Shown: one piece after another, positions 15,123 through 24,421 of the stretch
Layout of the letters: every line of letters begins with the position of its first letter
Position numbering within the stretch: position 1 is the first letter of the stretch
Assembly: GCA_946185345.1 (NCBI GenBank)
Contig: CAMHJC010000003.1
Location: forward strand, 1-51,635
Length of the DNA stretch: 51,635 nt
Direction of reading: 5' to 3'
Origin: an uncultured Clostridia bacterium
GTDB lineage: Bacteria; Bacillota; Clostridia; Oscillospirales; Acutalibacteraceae
The notes under the pieces: generated by a model
The model's input: the letters and a program-made list of their open reading frames with translations, nothing else
Told to the model about the DNA's origin: nothing
The model's database searches: none
Made by a program: the position numbers and the translations under genes

Positions 15123-16013
15123 TTGGAAATCCACGCTTACGCAAAGATTAATCTTACGCTCGATATTCTTGGAAAGAGAGCTGACGGGTATCACGATCTG
15201 GTGATGGTGATGCAGTCGGTTGATCTATATGACGCAGTAAATGTAAAGCTGAAAGAGAATACATCGATCAGCGTGAAAAGTTCATCGGCTTTACTGGTTG
15301 ACGACGAAAGCAATACGGCTTACAAAGCGGCAAAGAGTTTTTTTGAATATGCGCATATTACCGATAAAGGCGCGGAAATTGAAATAGAAAAGAATATTCC
15401 CATGGAAGCCGGCATGGCAGGCGGAAGCGCCGATGCGGCCGCTGTCATCATCGCACTAGACAGGCTGTGCGGTACGGGATTTTCCGATCATCAGCTTTGG
15501 GAAATAGGCCAAAAAGTAGGCGCCGACGTTCCTTTCTGCATTACCGGCGGAACGATGCTTGCCGAAGGCAAGGGCGAAATTCTCAGTCAATTGCCCCCAT
15601 TGGCCTGTTTTTCACCGGCTCCGGCTATTTTACTCTGCAAACCTGACATCGGTGTCTCCACTGGCAGAGCTTATTCCGCAGTAGACGGCTGTGATGTATC
15701 TTCACTGGACCGGCCTGACGCTGAAGCAATGAGAACAGCTCTTTCCCGTCAGGACATTACCGGAGTGGCGGAAAACCTTGGCAATGTTTTCGAGCAGGTT
15801 CTCAGAATCAATGAGTGTGAATCCATCAAAAACGCAATGACGGATGGCGGCGCACTCGGTGCCTGCATGACCGGAAGCGGAACAACCGTATTCGGAATAT
15901 TCTGTGATCAAACTCTTGCACAGCAAACTTGCTTTACACTCTCTGATACCTACAAGAATACTTTTGTCACGCATGCCGTGGACTGCGGCTGTCGGATTAT
16001 TTCAGATAATTAA
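15123..16013 (+). CDS. ispE: 4-diphosphocytidyl-2-C-methyl-D-erythritol kinase
   Basis: GHMP kinase that phosphorylates CDP-methylerythritol in the MEP pathway to isoprenoid precursors. The 296-residue protein shows AYAKINLTLDILGKRADGYH at the N-terminus, the ATP loop MEAGMAGGSADAAAV, GADVPFCITGG, and the GHMP C-terminal motif MTGSGTTVFG. Start is TTG at 15123: AAAGGAG (15108-15114) lies 8 bases upstream, while the in-frame GTG at 15114 overlaps that SD and cannot use it. It is 16 bases after the aminotransferase gene, so probably co-transcribed. Confidence 0.95.
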   Translation: MEIHAYAKINLTLDILGKRADGYHDLVMVMQSVDLYDAVNVKLKENTSISVKSSSALLVDDESNTAYKAAKSFFEYAHITDKGAEIEIEKNIPMEAGMAGGSADAAAVIIALDRLCGTGFSDHQLWEIGQKVGADVPFCITGGTMLAEGKGEILSQLPPLACFSPAPAILLCKPDIGVSTGRAYSAVDGCDVSSLDRPDAEAMRTALSRQDITGVAENLGNVFEQVLRINECESIKNAMTDGGALGACMTGSGTTVFGIFCDQTLAQQTCFTLSDTYKNTFVTHAVDCGCRIISDN

Positions 16014-16030
16014 TCATACGGTGAATAAAA

Positions 16031-16092
16031 CAATATCCTCCGTCAATAATTATTGCGAATCGATTCGGATAATTACTTATCGGAGGATATTG
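16031..16092 (+). promoter_or_regulatory. Long-loop stem containing the spoIIR ribosome binding site
   Basis: CAATATCCTCCG (16031-16042) and CGGAGGATATTG (16081-16092) are a perfect 12-bp inverted repeat with a 38-base AT-rich loop. The 3' arm contains GGAGG, the SD for the ATG at 16097. It can act as an SD-masking hairpin on transcripts reading in from ispE, or as a weak ispE terminator (only TTTT follows). Confidence 0.55.
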
Positions 16093-16096
16093 TTTT

Positions 16097-16705
16097 ATGA
16101 GTCATAGTAAAAGAATTGAAATCTCACTGCTTGCGGCAATTGTATTCTCAGTGGTGCTGAGCATTTGTACGCTCAATGTAGAATGCGGAGAAATCCGCAG
16201 CAGAGTGCTTCGGCTGCATGTGCTGGCCAATTCCGACAGTCAGACCGACCAGGAGCTGAAGATTCAGGTACGGGACAGACTGCTTGAAGTCAGTCAGGAA
16301 CTCTATTCCGACACTGAAACCAAGGAGGATGCCGTGAGAGCTACTTGGGAAAACATGGATTTGCTTCAAAGAGAAGCCGAAAGCGTCATCAGGGCCAACG
16401 GCTTTGACTATCCTGTGAGTGTGACTCTCGAGGACTGTTACTTCAACACCCGGACTTACGGAGATATTACCCTGCCTGCGGGAAAATATCAGGCGCTCAG
16501 GGTTGTCATCGGTGAAGGCGCAGGTCACAACTGGTGGTGCGTGATGTTTCCTCCTCTCTGTATTTCCGCCGCTTCGGAAAACGAACCGAAGCTTGAAGAT
16601 GTGCTCAGCAAAGAACAGATGGAGCTCGTTGAGTCTGACGGATACGAAATCAGATTCAAGTGCGTAGAGTTGTACGAGGAATTTATGCAGTTAATTTCCG
16701 GTTAG
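16097..16705 (+). CDS. spoIIR: Stage II sporulation protein R
   Basis: Forespore-secreted signal protein that triggers SpoIIGA to process pro-SigE in the mother cell. The 202-residue protein has an N-terminal signal/anchor (ISLLAAIVFSVVLSICT) followed by the family block RVLRLHVLANSDSQTDQELKIQVRDRLL and the C-terminal GHNWWCVMFPPLC motif. Length is normal. A perfect GGAGG SD lies inside the 3' arm of a 12-bp stem (16031-16092). No convincing SigF promoter was seen in the 83-base gap after ispE. Shows that the host forms endospores or descends from spore formers. Confidence 0.95.
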   Translation: MSHSKRIEISLLAAIVFSVVLSICTLNVECGEIRSRVLRLHVLANSDSQTDQELKIQVRDRLLEVSQELYSDTETKEDAVRATWENMDLLQREAESVIRANGFDYPVSVTLEDCYFNTRTYGDITLPAGKYQALRVVIGEGAGHNWWCVMFPPLCISAASENEPKLEDVLSKEQMELVESDGYEIRFKCVELYEEFMQLISG

Positions 16706-16736
16706 TCCCAATAATGTCATGCTGTCAAATAATTGA

Positions 16737-16765
16737 TTGCATTTTTGACCGAAATATGAGATAAT
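16737..16765 (+). promoter_or_regulatory. Promoter of the addBA operon
   Basis: TTGCAT (16737-16742), 17-base spacer, GATAAT (16760-16765) with TGA directly upstream (extended -10). About 30 bases before the addB ATG. Confidence 0.55.
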
Positions 16766-16795
16766 GAAACCATCAACAGAGGTGAGAATATCCAC

Positions 16796-19700
16796 ATGAG
16801 CATAAAATTTATCACAGGAACAGCAGGCAGCGGAAAAACAACCTACGCCAGGAACCGAGCCGGACAGCTCGCCTCCGAAGGTCGGAAAACAGCGCTGCTC
16901 GTTCCGGAACAGTTTTCATTTGAAACCGAGCGCGCCATGCTTCAGCTGCTTCCGGCAAGGCTTGCAGACAATGTAGAGGTGTTCAGCTTTACACGACTTG
17001 CAAATAAAATTGCCCGTGAAACAGGCGGCATTGCCGGCAAGCGACTTGACAATTCCGGACGCGCCGCTGTAATGAATGTTGCCATGACCCAGGTGCAGGA
17101 TCATCTTTCGCTCTATGCCGGGCTCAGAAAACGTCAGGACCTTATCAAAAATATGCTCTCAGCGATATCTGAATTCAAAAGCTGTGCGATAAGTCCCGAT
17201 TTGCTTTATCAGATATCCCAAAAGACCGAGGAGAACATTCTGTCCCAGAAGCTGAGAGAACTGTCCTTGATTTATGGAGCGTACAATGCGGTCATCGCCA
17301 ATATTCAGTCCATAGATCCGCTTGATGATCTTACTAGACTCGCCAAAAATCTGGAACAATCCGATTTCTTCAGCGATATGGTTGTAATTGCGGATAGCTT
17401 TACAGGCTTCACGGGTCAGGAATTAGCCGTATTAAAGCAGATCATTCGTCAATGCGATGAATTTGAGATAACGCTTTGCTGTGATTCTCCGAGTAATCAC
17501 CGAAAGCAAAAGACCTATGATGATCTGTTCGCTGGAGTTTATAAAACCATTGACTCACTGAGTCAGTTTGACAGCGACATTGAATGGCTTACACTGGAGA
17601 ATCACTGCCGTTTTTCCTCGGAAACATTGAAATACGTGGAAGCCGGCCTTTTCCGAACGAAACAAAGCCAGCCATACATAGGCGCAGCTGACAGCATTGT
17701 GATCTACTCTGCGGAGGATAAATATGATGAAGCGGAATTCACCGCACGGGAGATCAGGCGGCTGGTTCGTGAAAAAGGTATGCGGTGGCGAGATTTTGCC
17801 GTCATTTGCCGCACCGATTCCGACTACCGGAATCATATTCTGAGAGCGCTGGGATTGCAGGGAATTCCCTGTTTCTGTGATCGTCGCTCACCTGTAACGG
17901 ATCTGCCGCTTGTACGGTTTGTGATGTCGGCGCTCGATATTGTCAACGGACACTGGCGCAGCGAAGATATTATGCGCTGGATCAAAACCGGCATGCTTCG
18001 TGAGATCAGCTTGGTTGACGCAGCAAGGCTTGAAAATTACTGCTTCGTATGGAGCATCAGCGGAAAGCAATGGAAACAGGAATTCAATCAGTCTCCCTAC
18101 GGTTACACAGACAAAACCGATGATGACGAAAATGAGATTCTGGAAAACATCAACGCCGCCAAGAAGTGTATAGTTGATTTGCTTAACACATTTGAAGCAT
18201 CGGTGAAGGCGCCGGATGTCACCGGCAAAGAAATGGCGGCCGCCATTTACGGACTCATCGAATCGGCAGGGTGTTCGGAATGTATTGAGCGAATGCTTCC
18301 AAAGCTCACACCGCAGGACGCCCAAGCGCAGGGGCAGGTCTGGAACCTGCTGATGAATATTCTGGACCAGCTGGCAGAAATTCTCGGAGATTCAAATATT
18401 TCATTCCGGGAATTTTCCGATCTGCTTGTCCTCATGCTTGGTTTGTGCGATGTGGGGGAGATTCCACAGAGTATGGACGAAGTGGTATTCGGCGCTGCCG
18501 ACCGAATCCGCACCTCCGGAATTAAAGCGGTGTTTATAGTGGGAGCCAATGAAGGAGTATTTCCCATTGTGCCGGAACAGAGCGGTGTATTTACGGAAAA
18601 CGAAAGAAAGCAGCTGATCAGTCTGAACCTTCCGCTTCCCGGAGATTTGAATGATACGGCCCTCAACGAACAATTCCTGGCCTATTCCGCCATGACCTGT
18701 GCTTCTGAAAAGCTGTATGTGACATTCAGCAAAACGTGTAACGGCGAACAGCTTTACAGCTCTGAAATTGTCACCGAACTGAACCGTATCGTTCTGAACT
18801 GCCCTTTCAAGACTCGCGGCAACGGTGTATCCCTTGATATGATTGAAAGTGAAGAAGCAGGTTTCTTGCTTGCCGCAGAGGCACTTGGCAGTCAAACGGC
18901 TCTTTCAAAAGCACTTGAATCCTCGTTTTCAAGGCGTGAAAAATACACCGACAAGATCAATGTGGTAAGGGAGGCCATAGCCCGTTCCTCTTATCTGCAA
19001 ACCAATATGGCTTTACATGAAAAAAAATTGGCTGTCTCCCTGTTCGGGAAAAACATCCGTATTTCCGCTTCCAAGTCGGAATGTTTTTACAGCTGCAGGT
19101 TCAAATACTTCTGTCAATACGGCATGAAGGCGACTCCCCGGCGCAAAGCAGCTCTTGATCTGCTGGAATACGGCAGTGTAGTGCATTATGTTCTTGAAAA
19201 CATGCTGCGTGACAACGACATCGGCGTACTGGCGGAGAAGGACGATCTTAGCGAATGGATCGGCAAATATCTCAGGAAATATCTTGACGATGTGATGGGC
19301 GGAACTGACATGAAATCCGCCCGGTTTATCTATCTTTTCAAGCGACTCTCCCAGTCGCTCTCCATTCTCATACGGCAGCTCAGCGAAGAATTTGCCAAAA
19401 GCCTCTTTGTACCGCAGTCATTTGAATTAAAAATTGACGGAGAATCCGTAAAGCCTCTTAACATTACACTTTCTGACGGTTCACACATCAGTGTAGGAGG
19501 AAAAATAGACAGGGTCGATATTTACGAAAAGGACGGAACTCGCTACATCAGGGTAGTGGATTACAAAACAGGCTCCAAGGAATTCGTACTCAGCGATGTT
19601 TTATCCGGCTTGAATATGCAGATGCTTATTTACCTGGATATTATCTGTGATAAAGAACTGAGCGGAAAGGATTATTCGCCGGCCGGAGTGATTTATTCAC

Positions 19701-20146
19701 CTGCTTCCATAGGAAAAATCAACCTTGAAAAAGGCAAATCCTCAGTCGAAAAAGAGCGAAAGGAATTGCTCAAAAACAACGGCCTAATTGTTGACAATTC
19801 CGATGTAATCAACGCTATGGAAATCGGTATGGAAAAAAACGTCAAAAAAAATTCAGACGTCAATATCAAAGGCGCAGAATCATTTAAATCAGGCGCAACA
19901 TATGTAGCCGATTCCGAACAGTTTAGCGTGATCCGAAGCTACATCCGGCATCTTCTCCGTGAAATGGGGGAAACGCTGCACCGAGGTGAAATAGGTTGCC
20001 GGCCGGTCAAGGGAACTTATGACGCCTGCGAATACTGCGATTACAGGATTCTTTGCTCTCAGGAGCAGAAGTGCAGCGGCATTAACATCAGCAAAAAAAA
20101 CATGTCAGAAACCCTGGCATTAATGCAGGAGGAGAACAATGGGTGA
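16796..20146 (+). CDS. addB: AddB, helicase-nuclease subunit B
   Basis: 1116 residues; with AddA it processes double-strand breaks and recognises Chi. Seen: N-terminal Walker A GTAGSGKTT, a long inactivated helicase-like body, and a C-terminal RecB-type nuclease (VDYKTG near 917). Four cysteines fit the AddB [4Fe-4S] clasp: C1078-x2-C1081-x5-C1087 at the C-terminus plus one upstream in ECFYSCRFKYFC (C763, C767 or C773). Length is normal for clostridial AddB. GAGGTGAG SD. It overlaps addA by 8 bases, so the two are translationally coupled. Confidence 0.96.
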   Translation: MSIKFITGTAGSGKTTYARNRAGQLASEGRKTALLVPEQFSFETERAMLQLLPARLADNVEVFSFTRLANKIARETGGIAGKRLDNSGRAAVMNVAMTQVQDHLSLYAGLRKRQDLIKNMLSAISEFKSCAISPDLLYQISQKTEENILSQKLRELSLIYGAYNAVIANIQSIDPLDDLTRLAKNLEQSDFFSDMVVIADSFTGFTGQELAVLKQIIRQCDEFEITLCCDSPSNHRKQKTYDDLFAGVYKTIDSLSQFDSDIEWLTLENHCRFSSETLKYVEAGLFRTKQSQPYIGAADSIVIYSAEDKYDEAEFTAREIRRLVREKGMRWRDFAVICRTDSDYRNHILRALGLQGIPCFCDRRSPVTDLPLVRFVMSALDIVNGHWRSEDIMRWIKTGMLREISLVDAARLENYCFVWSISGKQWKQEFNQSPYGYTDKTDDDENEILENINAAKKCIVDLLNTFEASVKAPDVTGKEMAAAIYGLIESAGCSECIERMLPKLTPQDAQAQGQVWNLLMNILDQLAEILGDSNISFREFSDLLVLMLGLCDVGEIPQSMDEVVFGAADRIRTSGIKAVFIVGANEGVFPIVPEQSGVFTENERKQLISLNLPLPGDLNDTALNEQFLAYSAMTCASEKLYVTFSKTCNGEQLYSSEIVTELNRIVLNCPFKTRGNGVSLDMIESEEAGFLLAAEALGSQTALSKALESSFSRREKYTDKINVVREAIARSSYLQTNMALHEKKLAVSLFGKNIRISASKSECFYSCRFKYFCQYGMKATPRRKAALDLLEYGSVVHYVLENMLRDNDIGVLAEKDDLSEWIGKYLRKYLDDVMGGTDMKSARFIYLFKRLSQSLSILIRQLSEEFAKSLFVPQSFELKIDGESVKPLNITLSDGSHISVGGKIDRVDIYEKDGTRYIRVVDYKTGSKEFVLSDVLSGLNMQMLIYLDIICDKELSGKDYSPAGVIYSPASIGKINLEKGKSSVEKERKELLKNNGLIVDNSDVINAMEIGMEKNVKKNSDVNIKGAESFKSGATYVADSEQFSVIRSYIRHLLREMGETLHRGEIGCRPVKGTYDACEYCDYRILCSQEQKCSGINISKKNMSETLALMQEENNG

Positions 20147-23100
20147 TAGAAACTGGACTGAACAGCAGCGCAGCGCAATTGACGCCCAGGGCGGCACGCT
20201 GCTTGTCTCTGCCGCGGCCGGCTCAGGAAAAACCGCAGTACTGGTTCAAAGGGTGATCGAAAAACTCACGACCGATGATCCGCAGAAATACTGTGACGCT
20301 GACAGACTGCTTATCGTCACATTCACTAGGGCGGCCGCAGCAGAAATGAAGGAACGGATTACCGCCGAACTTCAGAAAAAACTTGAGCAGAATCCGTGGG
20401 ACACACGAATGCGCCGTCAAATGATTCTTCTGAAAAAAGCTCCCATCTGTACGATTGATTCTTTTTGCGGCAAATTGGTTCGTGACAATTATTATAAACT
20501 GAATATAGCCCCTGATTTTCGCATCGCCGACGATTCGGAGCTGAATATCCTGCGCGAGGAATGTATTAACGATGTCCTGGAGCGAAATTACGCTGAGGGA
20601 GACACCGACTTCTTCGAATTGGTGGAACAGCTGATCGGAGACAAAAACGACAACGAACTTTCTGAGCTGATCAAGAAGCTTGACTTTTACATACGCTCTT
20701 TTCCATTTCCGGAAGACATGATGACAAGTCTTGAGACGGTCTATGCATCAGATAATCCCACAGAGACAGTCTGGGCGGATGCGGTTTTCGGATTCGTGAT
20801 AAAAGCATCTGAATACGGCCTTGCCTGCAATGCAGTAGCCTGCGAGGTTGCAGAATCAAACGAAAAGCTCACGGAGAAATACCTTCCTTCATTTGAACAG
20901 GACGCATCCATTCTTGAAGGACTGCATGCGGCGGCTGTTTCACACGATTGGAACGCCCTTTACCAAAAAGCTTCCCAAGCAGCCATCACTCCTCTCGGAA
21001 AAACAACCCGGCTCCCTTATGAAGCCACGATTGCCAAAGCGGCACGTTCTGTGGTTGACCAGACGATGAAAGACATACGGGCCTGTGTCGTTTCTACCCA
21101 GGAAGAGTTTGAAAAGGAATTATCCTTTACATGCAGAATGGTCTGCAAACTCATGCAGCTTCTCAGAGAATACTACGCCGCTATGGCGGAAGCCAAGGAA
21201 CACCGCCGGATTCTGGACTTTGTCGACCTTGAACATATGGCGGTCACTCTGCTGCTGGAAAGGAAAAAAGATTTACATGATGACAAGTCGGTTTCATCGC
21301 CGGATTATTACAGCGGCATCTATCGCAAGACCGACACGGCCATTGCCCTTACAGAGCAGTTCGATGAAATCATGCTGGACGAGTACCAGGACACCAATGC
21401 CATACAGAGCCTTATCTTCTCCGCTATCGCAAAAAATCCGGATTCTTCCGACAAACAATCTCTTACCGACGGCATCAACATGTTCATGGTCGGTGACATG
21501 AAGCAGAGCATATACCGATTCCGCAAGGCGGTTCCGGAATTGTTCATGGATAAATTCAACCGATATTCCCGTTACACGCCTGAGAACACGTCTTTCCCTG
21601 CGCTCATTACGCTGGGAGCCAATTTCCGCAGCCGCAGCGAAGTGACCAGCGTCATCAACTTCATTTTCCGTCAGATCATGTCACCTGAGATGGGCGGTGT
21701 ACTTTACGATGAGACGCAGGAGCTGACTGCGCGTGCGGTTTATCCCGATTCGGGTGATATGGCGGCGGAATTGCATTTTCTCAATGGCAAAGCCGATTTT
21801 GAGGCGGAATATATTGCTTCGCTTATTTCAAAAATGCTCTCCGAAGGCTTTAAGGTTACAGACAAGGCAACCGGCGAGCTTCGGCCTGCCAGGTGCAGCG
21901 ATTTCTGCATATTGCGGCGAAGCATGAGCAGCAGAGGCCTCAGCTACGCCGATGCCCTCGAAATCAAGGGAATCCCCGCATGGATTTCCACCGACGGCGG
22001 ACTGCTGGATACGGATGAATCGAATGTCATACTGTCATTCCTCAGAGTCATCAACAATCCGCTGCTCGACATTCCTCTGATGTGCGTGATGATGTCGCCC
22101 ATTTTCGGATTCACACCCGACGATATGGCTCAGATCAGGCTGAAGGACCGTTCCGCCTCTCTCTTTGGAGCGGTCATGTCCATGGCTAAAGAAGGAAACG
22201 AAAAGTGTGCTGCCTTTCTCGAAAGAATGGATCAATTCAGGCTGCTTGCCTCAACGCAGCCGACAGACAAGCTGATGGAGGAAATCTGCTATTCCACCGG
22301 ATATCTCGCCGCTGTGGGAGCCATGCCGAACGGCGGCATCCGCAAGGCCAATCTCAGACTCCTCTGCGAATTCGCCGCCAGGTGCGAAGGCTCGGGCGCC
22401 TTTGGAATCGGTGCGTTTATTTCCACAGTGGATCGAATGATGGAACAGGGGGAAGATCTGCCGGGTGCCGTTTCGGTCACGGAAAATTCCAATGTGGTCA
22501 GAATCATGACCATTCACAAATCCAAGGGACTGGAATTTCCGGTCTGCATCATTGCAGGACTCGGCACCCAGTTCAAAAATGACGGAGACGCAGGCGGCGT
22601 GATTACCCACAACGACCTCGGAATCGGCATGAAAATCAAGGAAAACGGCGCATTGTACGAAACGCAGATTCGCAAGGCTATCACGGAACGTGCGCATGAG
22701 GAGAGCCTGAGTGAGGAAATGCGCATCCTATATGTTGCTCTCACTCGCGCCAAGGAAAAGCTGATCATGGTAGCAACTCCGCCGTCTGTCAAGACCTGTG
22801 TCAACAACGCTGCCATTGCCGTTTATCATCCCGATGACAAAGGACGCATCATGCCCTTTGCGCTGCTTCATTGCAATTCATTCGCCGGATGGCTCGCTAT
22901 GGCCGCCATCCGGCACCCGGACTGCGGCAATCTCAGAGAATTGGCCGATATTGGCGTCGACCCCCTGAACACTCCTGATTGCAGATTAAAGACCGTTATT
23001 TACAACGGAGAGAATTCTACTGAAACGGAAGAAACGGCAACAGAAGTCGAACCGGCACCTGAGGTGGATAATGTTCAGCCAGATAGCGCATTGGTTGCCG

Positions 23101-23756
23101 AAATTGAAAGCCGGTTCAACTTTAAGTATCCTTACGACTTCCTGGACGGAATTCCGACAAAAGTGACCGCTTCCGAACTGACCAAACAGGCGATTTCCGG
23201 CGAGTCGATCAATCTTCTGCGCCCTTCATTTATGATGAGTGGAGGACTGACACCGACCGAAAGGGGAAAGGCGCTCCACAAATTCATGGAATTCGCCAAT
23301 TTTCCGGCAGCCGCCGAATCTCCGGAAAAAGAACTGAAACGTCTCGAAAAATACGGATTCCTCACCGAAACCGAAGCCAATGCGGTGGACACCGCCAAGG
23401 TCGCCATGTTTTTCAGGCAATTGCAGCCCATGCTGTCCGGCGCCGACGAAATCCTGAGAGAGCGTGAATTCTCGGTGATTCTCGACAGAGAACACACCGG
23501 AATCGTCACGGATGCGGACATAGGCAGCGAGCCGATTGTACTGGAAGGCGAATGTGACTGCGTGCTTGTTTACAAAGACGGCTCGGTGATTCTGGACTAC
23601 AAGACAGACAGAATCGGCGACCCGGATAAGCTTGTGGAGCATTACGGCACCCAGCTCAGGCTGTATCGCTACGCCATGGAGCAGGTGCTTGACAAGCCTG
23701 TCAAAGGAATCTATCTCTACTCCTTCTATCTTGACAAACTGATAGAAGTTAAATAA
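20139..23756 (+). CDS. addA: AddA, ATP-dependent helicase/nuclease subunit A
   Basis: 1205-residue UvrD-type helicase with a C-terminal RecB-like nuclease. Seen: Q motif WTEQQRSAI, Walker A AAAGSGKTAVL (about 25-35), LIVTFTRAAAAEMKERI (Ia), DEYQDTNAIQ (II), MVGDMKQSIYRFR (III), IMTIHKSKGLEFPV (V), RILYVALTRAKEKL (VI), and the nuclease motif LDYKTDRI (D1153, K1155). Complete domains and family length indicate an active enzyme. SD AGGAGGAG within the end of addB. It is followed after 32 bases by a uracil-DNA glycosylase gene. Confidence 0.97.
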   Translation: MGDRNWTEQQRSAIDAQGGTLLVSAAAGSGKTAVLVQRVIEKLTTDDPQKYCDADRLLIVTFTRAAAAEMKERITAELQKKLEQNPWDTRMRRQMILLKKAPICTIDSFCGKLVRDNYYKLNIAPDFRIADDSELNILREECINDVLERNYAEGDTDFFELVEQLIGDKNDNELSELIKKLDFYIRSFPFPEDMMTSLETVYASDNPTETVWADAVFGFVIKASEYGLACNAVACEVAESNEKLTEKYLPSFEQDASILEGLHAAAVSHDWNALYQKASQAAITPLGKTTRLPYEATIAKAARSVVDQTMKDIRACVVSTQEEFEKELSFTCRMVCKLMQLLREYYAAMAEAKEHRRILDFVDLEHMAVTLLLERKKDLHDDKSVSSPDYYSGIYRKTDTAIALTEQFDEIMLDEYQDTNAIQSLIFSAIAKNPDSSDKQSLTDGINMFMVGDMKQSIYRFRKAVPELFMDKFNRYSRYTPENTSFPALITLGANFRSRSEVTSVINFIFRQIMSPEMGGVLYDETQELTARAVYPDSGDMAAELHFLNGKADFEAEYIASLISKMLSEGFKVTDKATGELRPARCSDFCILRRSMSSRGLSYADALEIKGIPAWISTDGGLLDTDESNVILSFLRVINNPLLDIPLMCVMMSPIFGFTPDDMAQIRLKDRSASLFGAVMSMAKEGNEKCAAFLERMDQFRLLASTQPTDKLMEEICYSTGYLAAVGAMPNGGIRKANLRLLCEFAARCEGSGAFGIGAFISTVDRMMEQGEDLPGAVSVTENSNVVRIMTIHKSKGLEFPVCIIAGLGTQFKNDGDAGGVITHNDLGIGMKIKENGALYETQIRKAITERAHEESLSEEMRILYVALTRAKEKLIMVATPPSVKTCVNNAAIAVYHPDDKGRIMPFALLHCNSFAGWLAMAAIRHPDCGNLRELADIGVDPLNTPDCRLKTVIYNGENSTETEETATEVEPAPEVDNVQPDSALVAEIESRFNFKYPYDFLDGIPTKVTASELTKQAISGESINLLRPSFMMSGGLTPTERGKALHKFMEFANFPAAAESPEKELKRLEKYGFLTETEANAVDTAKVAMFFRQLQPMLSGADEILREREFSVILDREHTGIVTDADIGSEPIVLEGECDCVLVYKDGSVILDYKTDRIGDPDKLVEHYGTQLRLYRYAMEQVLDKPVKGIYLYSFYLDKLIEVK

Positions 23757-23788
23757 TTTCACATAATTAGATATCAGGTGATGATTGA

Positions 23789-24367
23789 ATGTATCATAAT
23801 TTTGATGAACTGAAAAAAGAATGTCTCCAATGTACGAAATGCGGACTCTGTTCCACCCGGCACAATGTGGTATTCGGCGTAGGCAATCCGAATGCCAAGG
23901 TGCTGTTCGTAGGCGAAGGCCCGGGCGAAAACGAAGATTTGCAGGGAGAGCCTTTTGTGGGACGGGCAGGCAAACTGCTTGACACCATGCTCGATGCCGT
24001 AGATCTTTCCCGCAGCAGGAACATCTACATCGCCAATATTGTCAAATGCCGTCCGCCGCAGAACCGTGATCCTCTTCCGGAGGAGCAGGAGGCCTGCATA
24101 GGCTGGCTCCGCAATCAGTTTGCCATCATGCGGCCGAAAATCATTGTGTGCCTCGGCAGAATTGCCGGAATGAAACTGATGGATCCCAATATGAAAATCA
24201 CCCGCCAGCACGGTCAGTTCATCGACAAAAAAGGCACCCTGATGATGGCGACCCTTCATCCTGCCGCACTGCTTCGCAATCCCAACCAGAAGCCGGATGC
24301 TTTTAACGACTTCCTGCTGCTTCGTGACAAGATAATGGAAGTATGTCCCGAAACATACGACATGTAA
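23789..24367 (+). CDS. Family 4-type uracil-DNA glycosylase with Fe-S cluster
   Basis: 192 residues. Removes uracil from DNA. Seen: Cys pair region [10 protein letters not shown] (C12, C15, C18, C21), glycosylase motif [20 protein letters not shown], then [13 protein letters not shown] followed by C, which supply the other cluster cysteines, and the C-terminal motif [11 protein letters not shown]. Length and motif order match the family 4 enzymes common in Firmicutes. AGGTG SD 8 bases before the ATG. Close behind addA, so probably in one repair transcript. Confidence 0.92.
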   Translation: MYHNFDELKKECLQCTKCGLCSTRHNVVFGVGNPNAKVLFVGEGPGENEDLQGEPFVGRAGKLLDTMLDAVDLSRSRNIYIANIVKCRPPQNRDPLPEEQEACIGWLRNQFAIMRPKIIVCLGRIAGMKLMDPNMKITRQHGQFIDKKGTLMMATLHPAALLRNPNQKPDAFNDFLLLRDKIMEVCPETYDM

Positions 24368-24378
24368 ACACACCAATC

Positions 24379-24418
24379 ATTCCCTCCGGAAAGACTGCCG
24401 CCTGTTTCCGGAGGGAAT
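24379..24418. terminator. Perfect 14-bp stem between convergent genes
   Basis: ATTCCCTCCGGAAA (24379-24392) pairs with TTTCCGGAGGGAAT (24405-24418) around a 12-base loop. It lies between the stop of the glycosylase gene and the stop of yqfD. There is no U-tract on either side, so it is an atypical terminator or an mRNA 3'-end stabiliser for both transcripts. Confidence 0.55.
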
Positions 24419-24421
24419 CAG

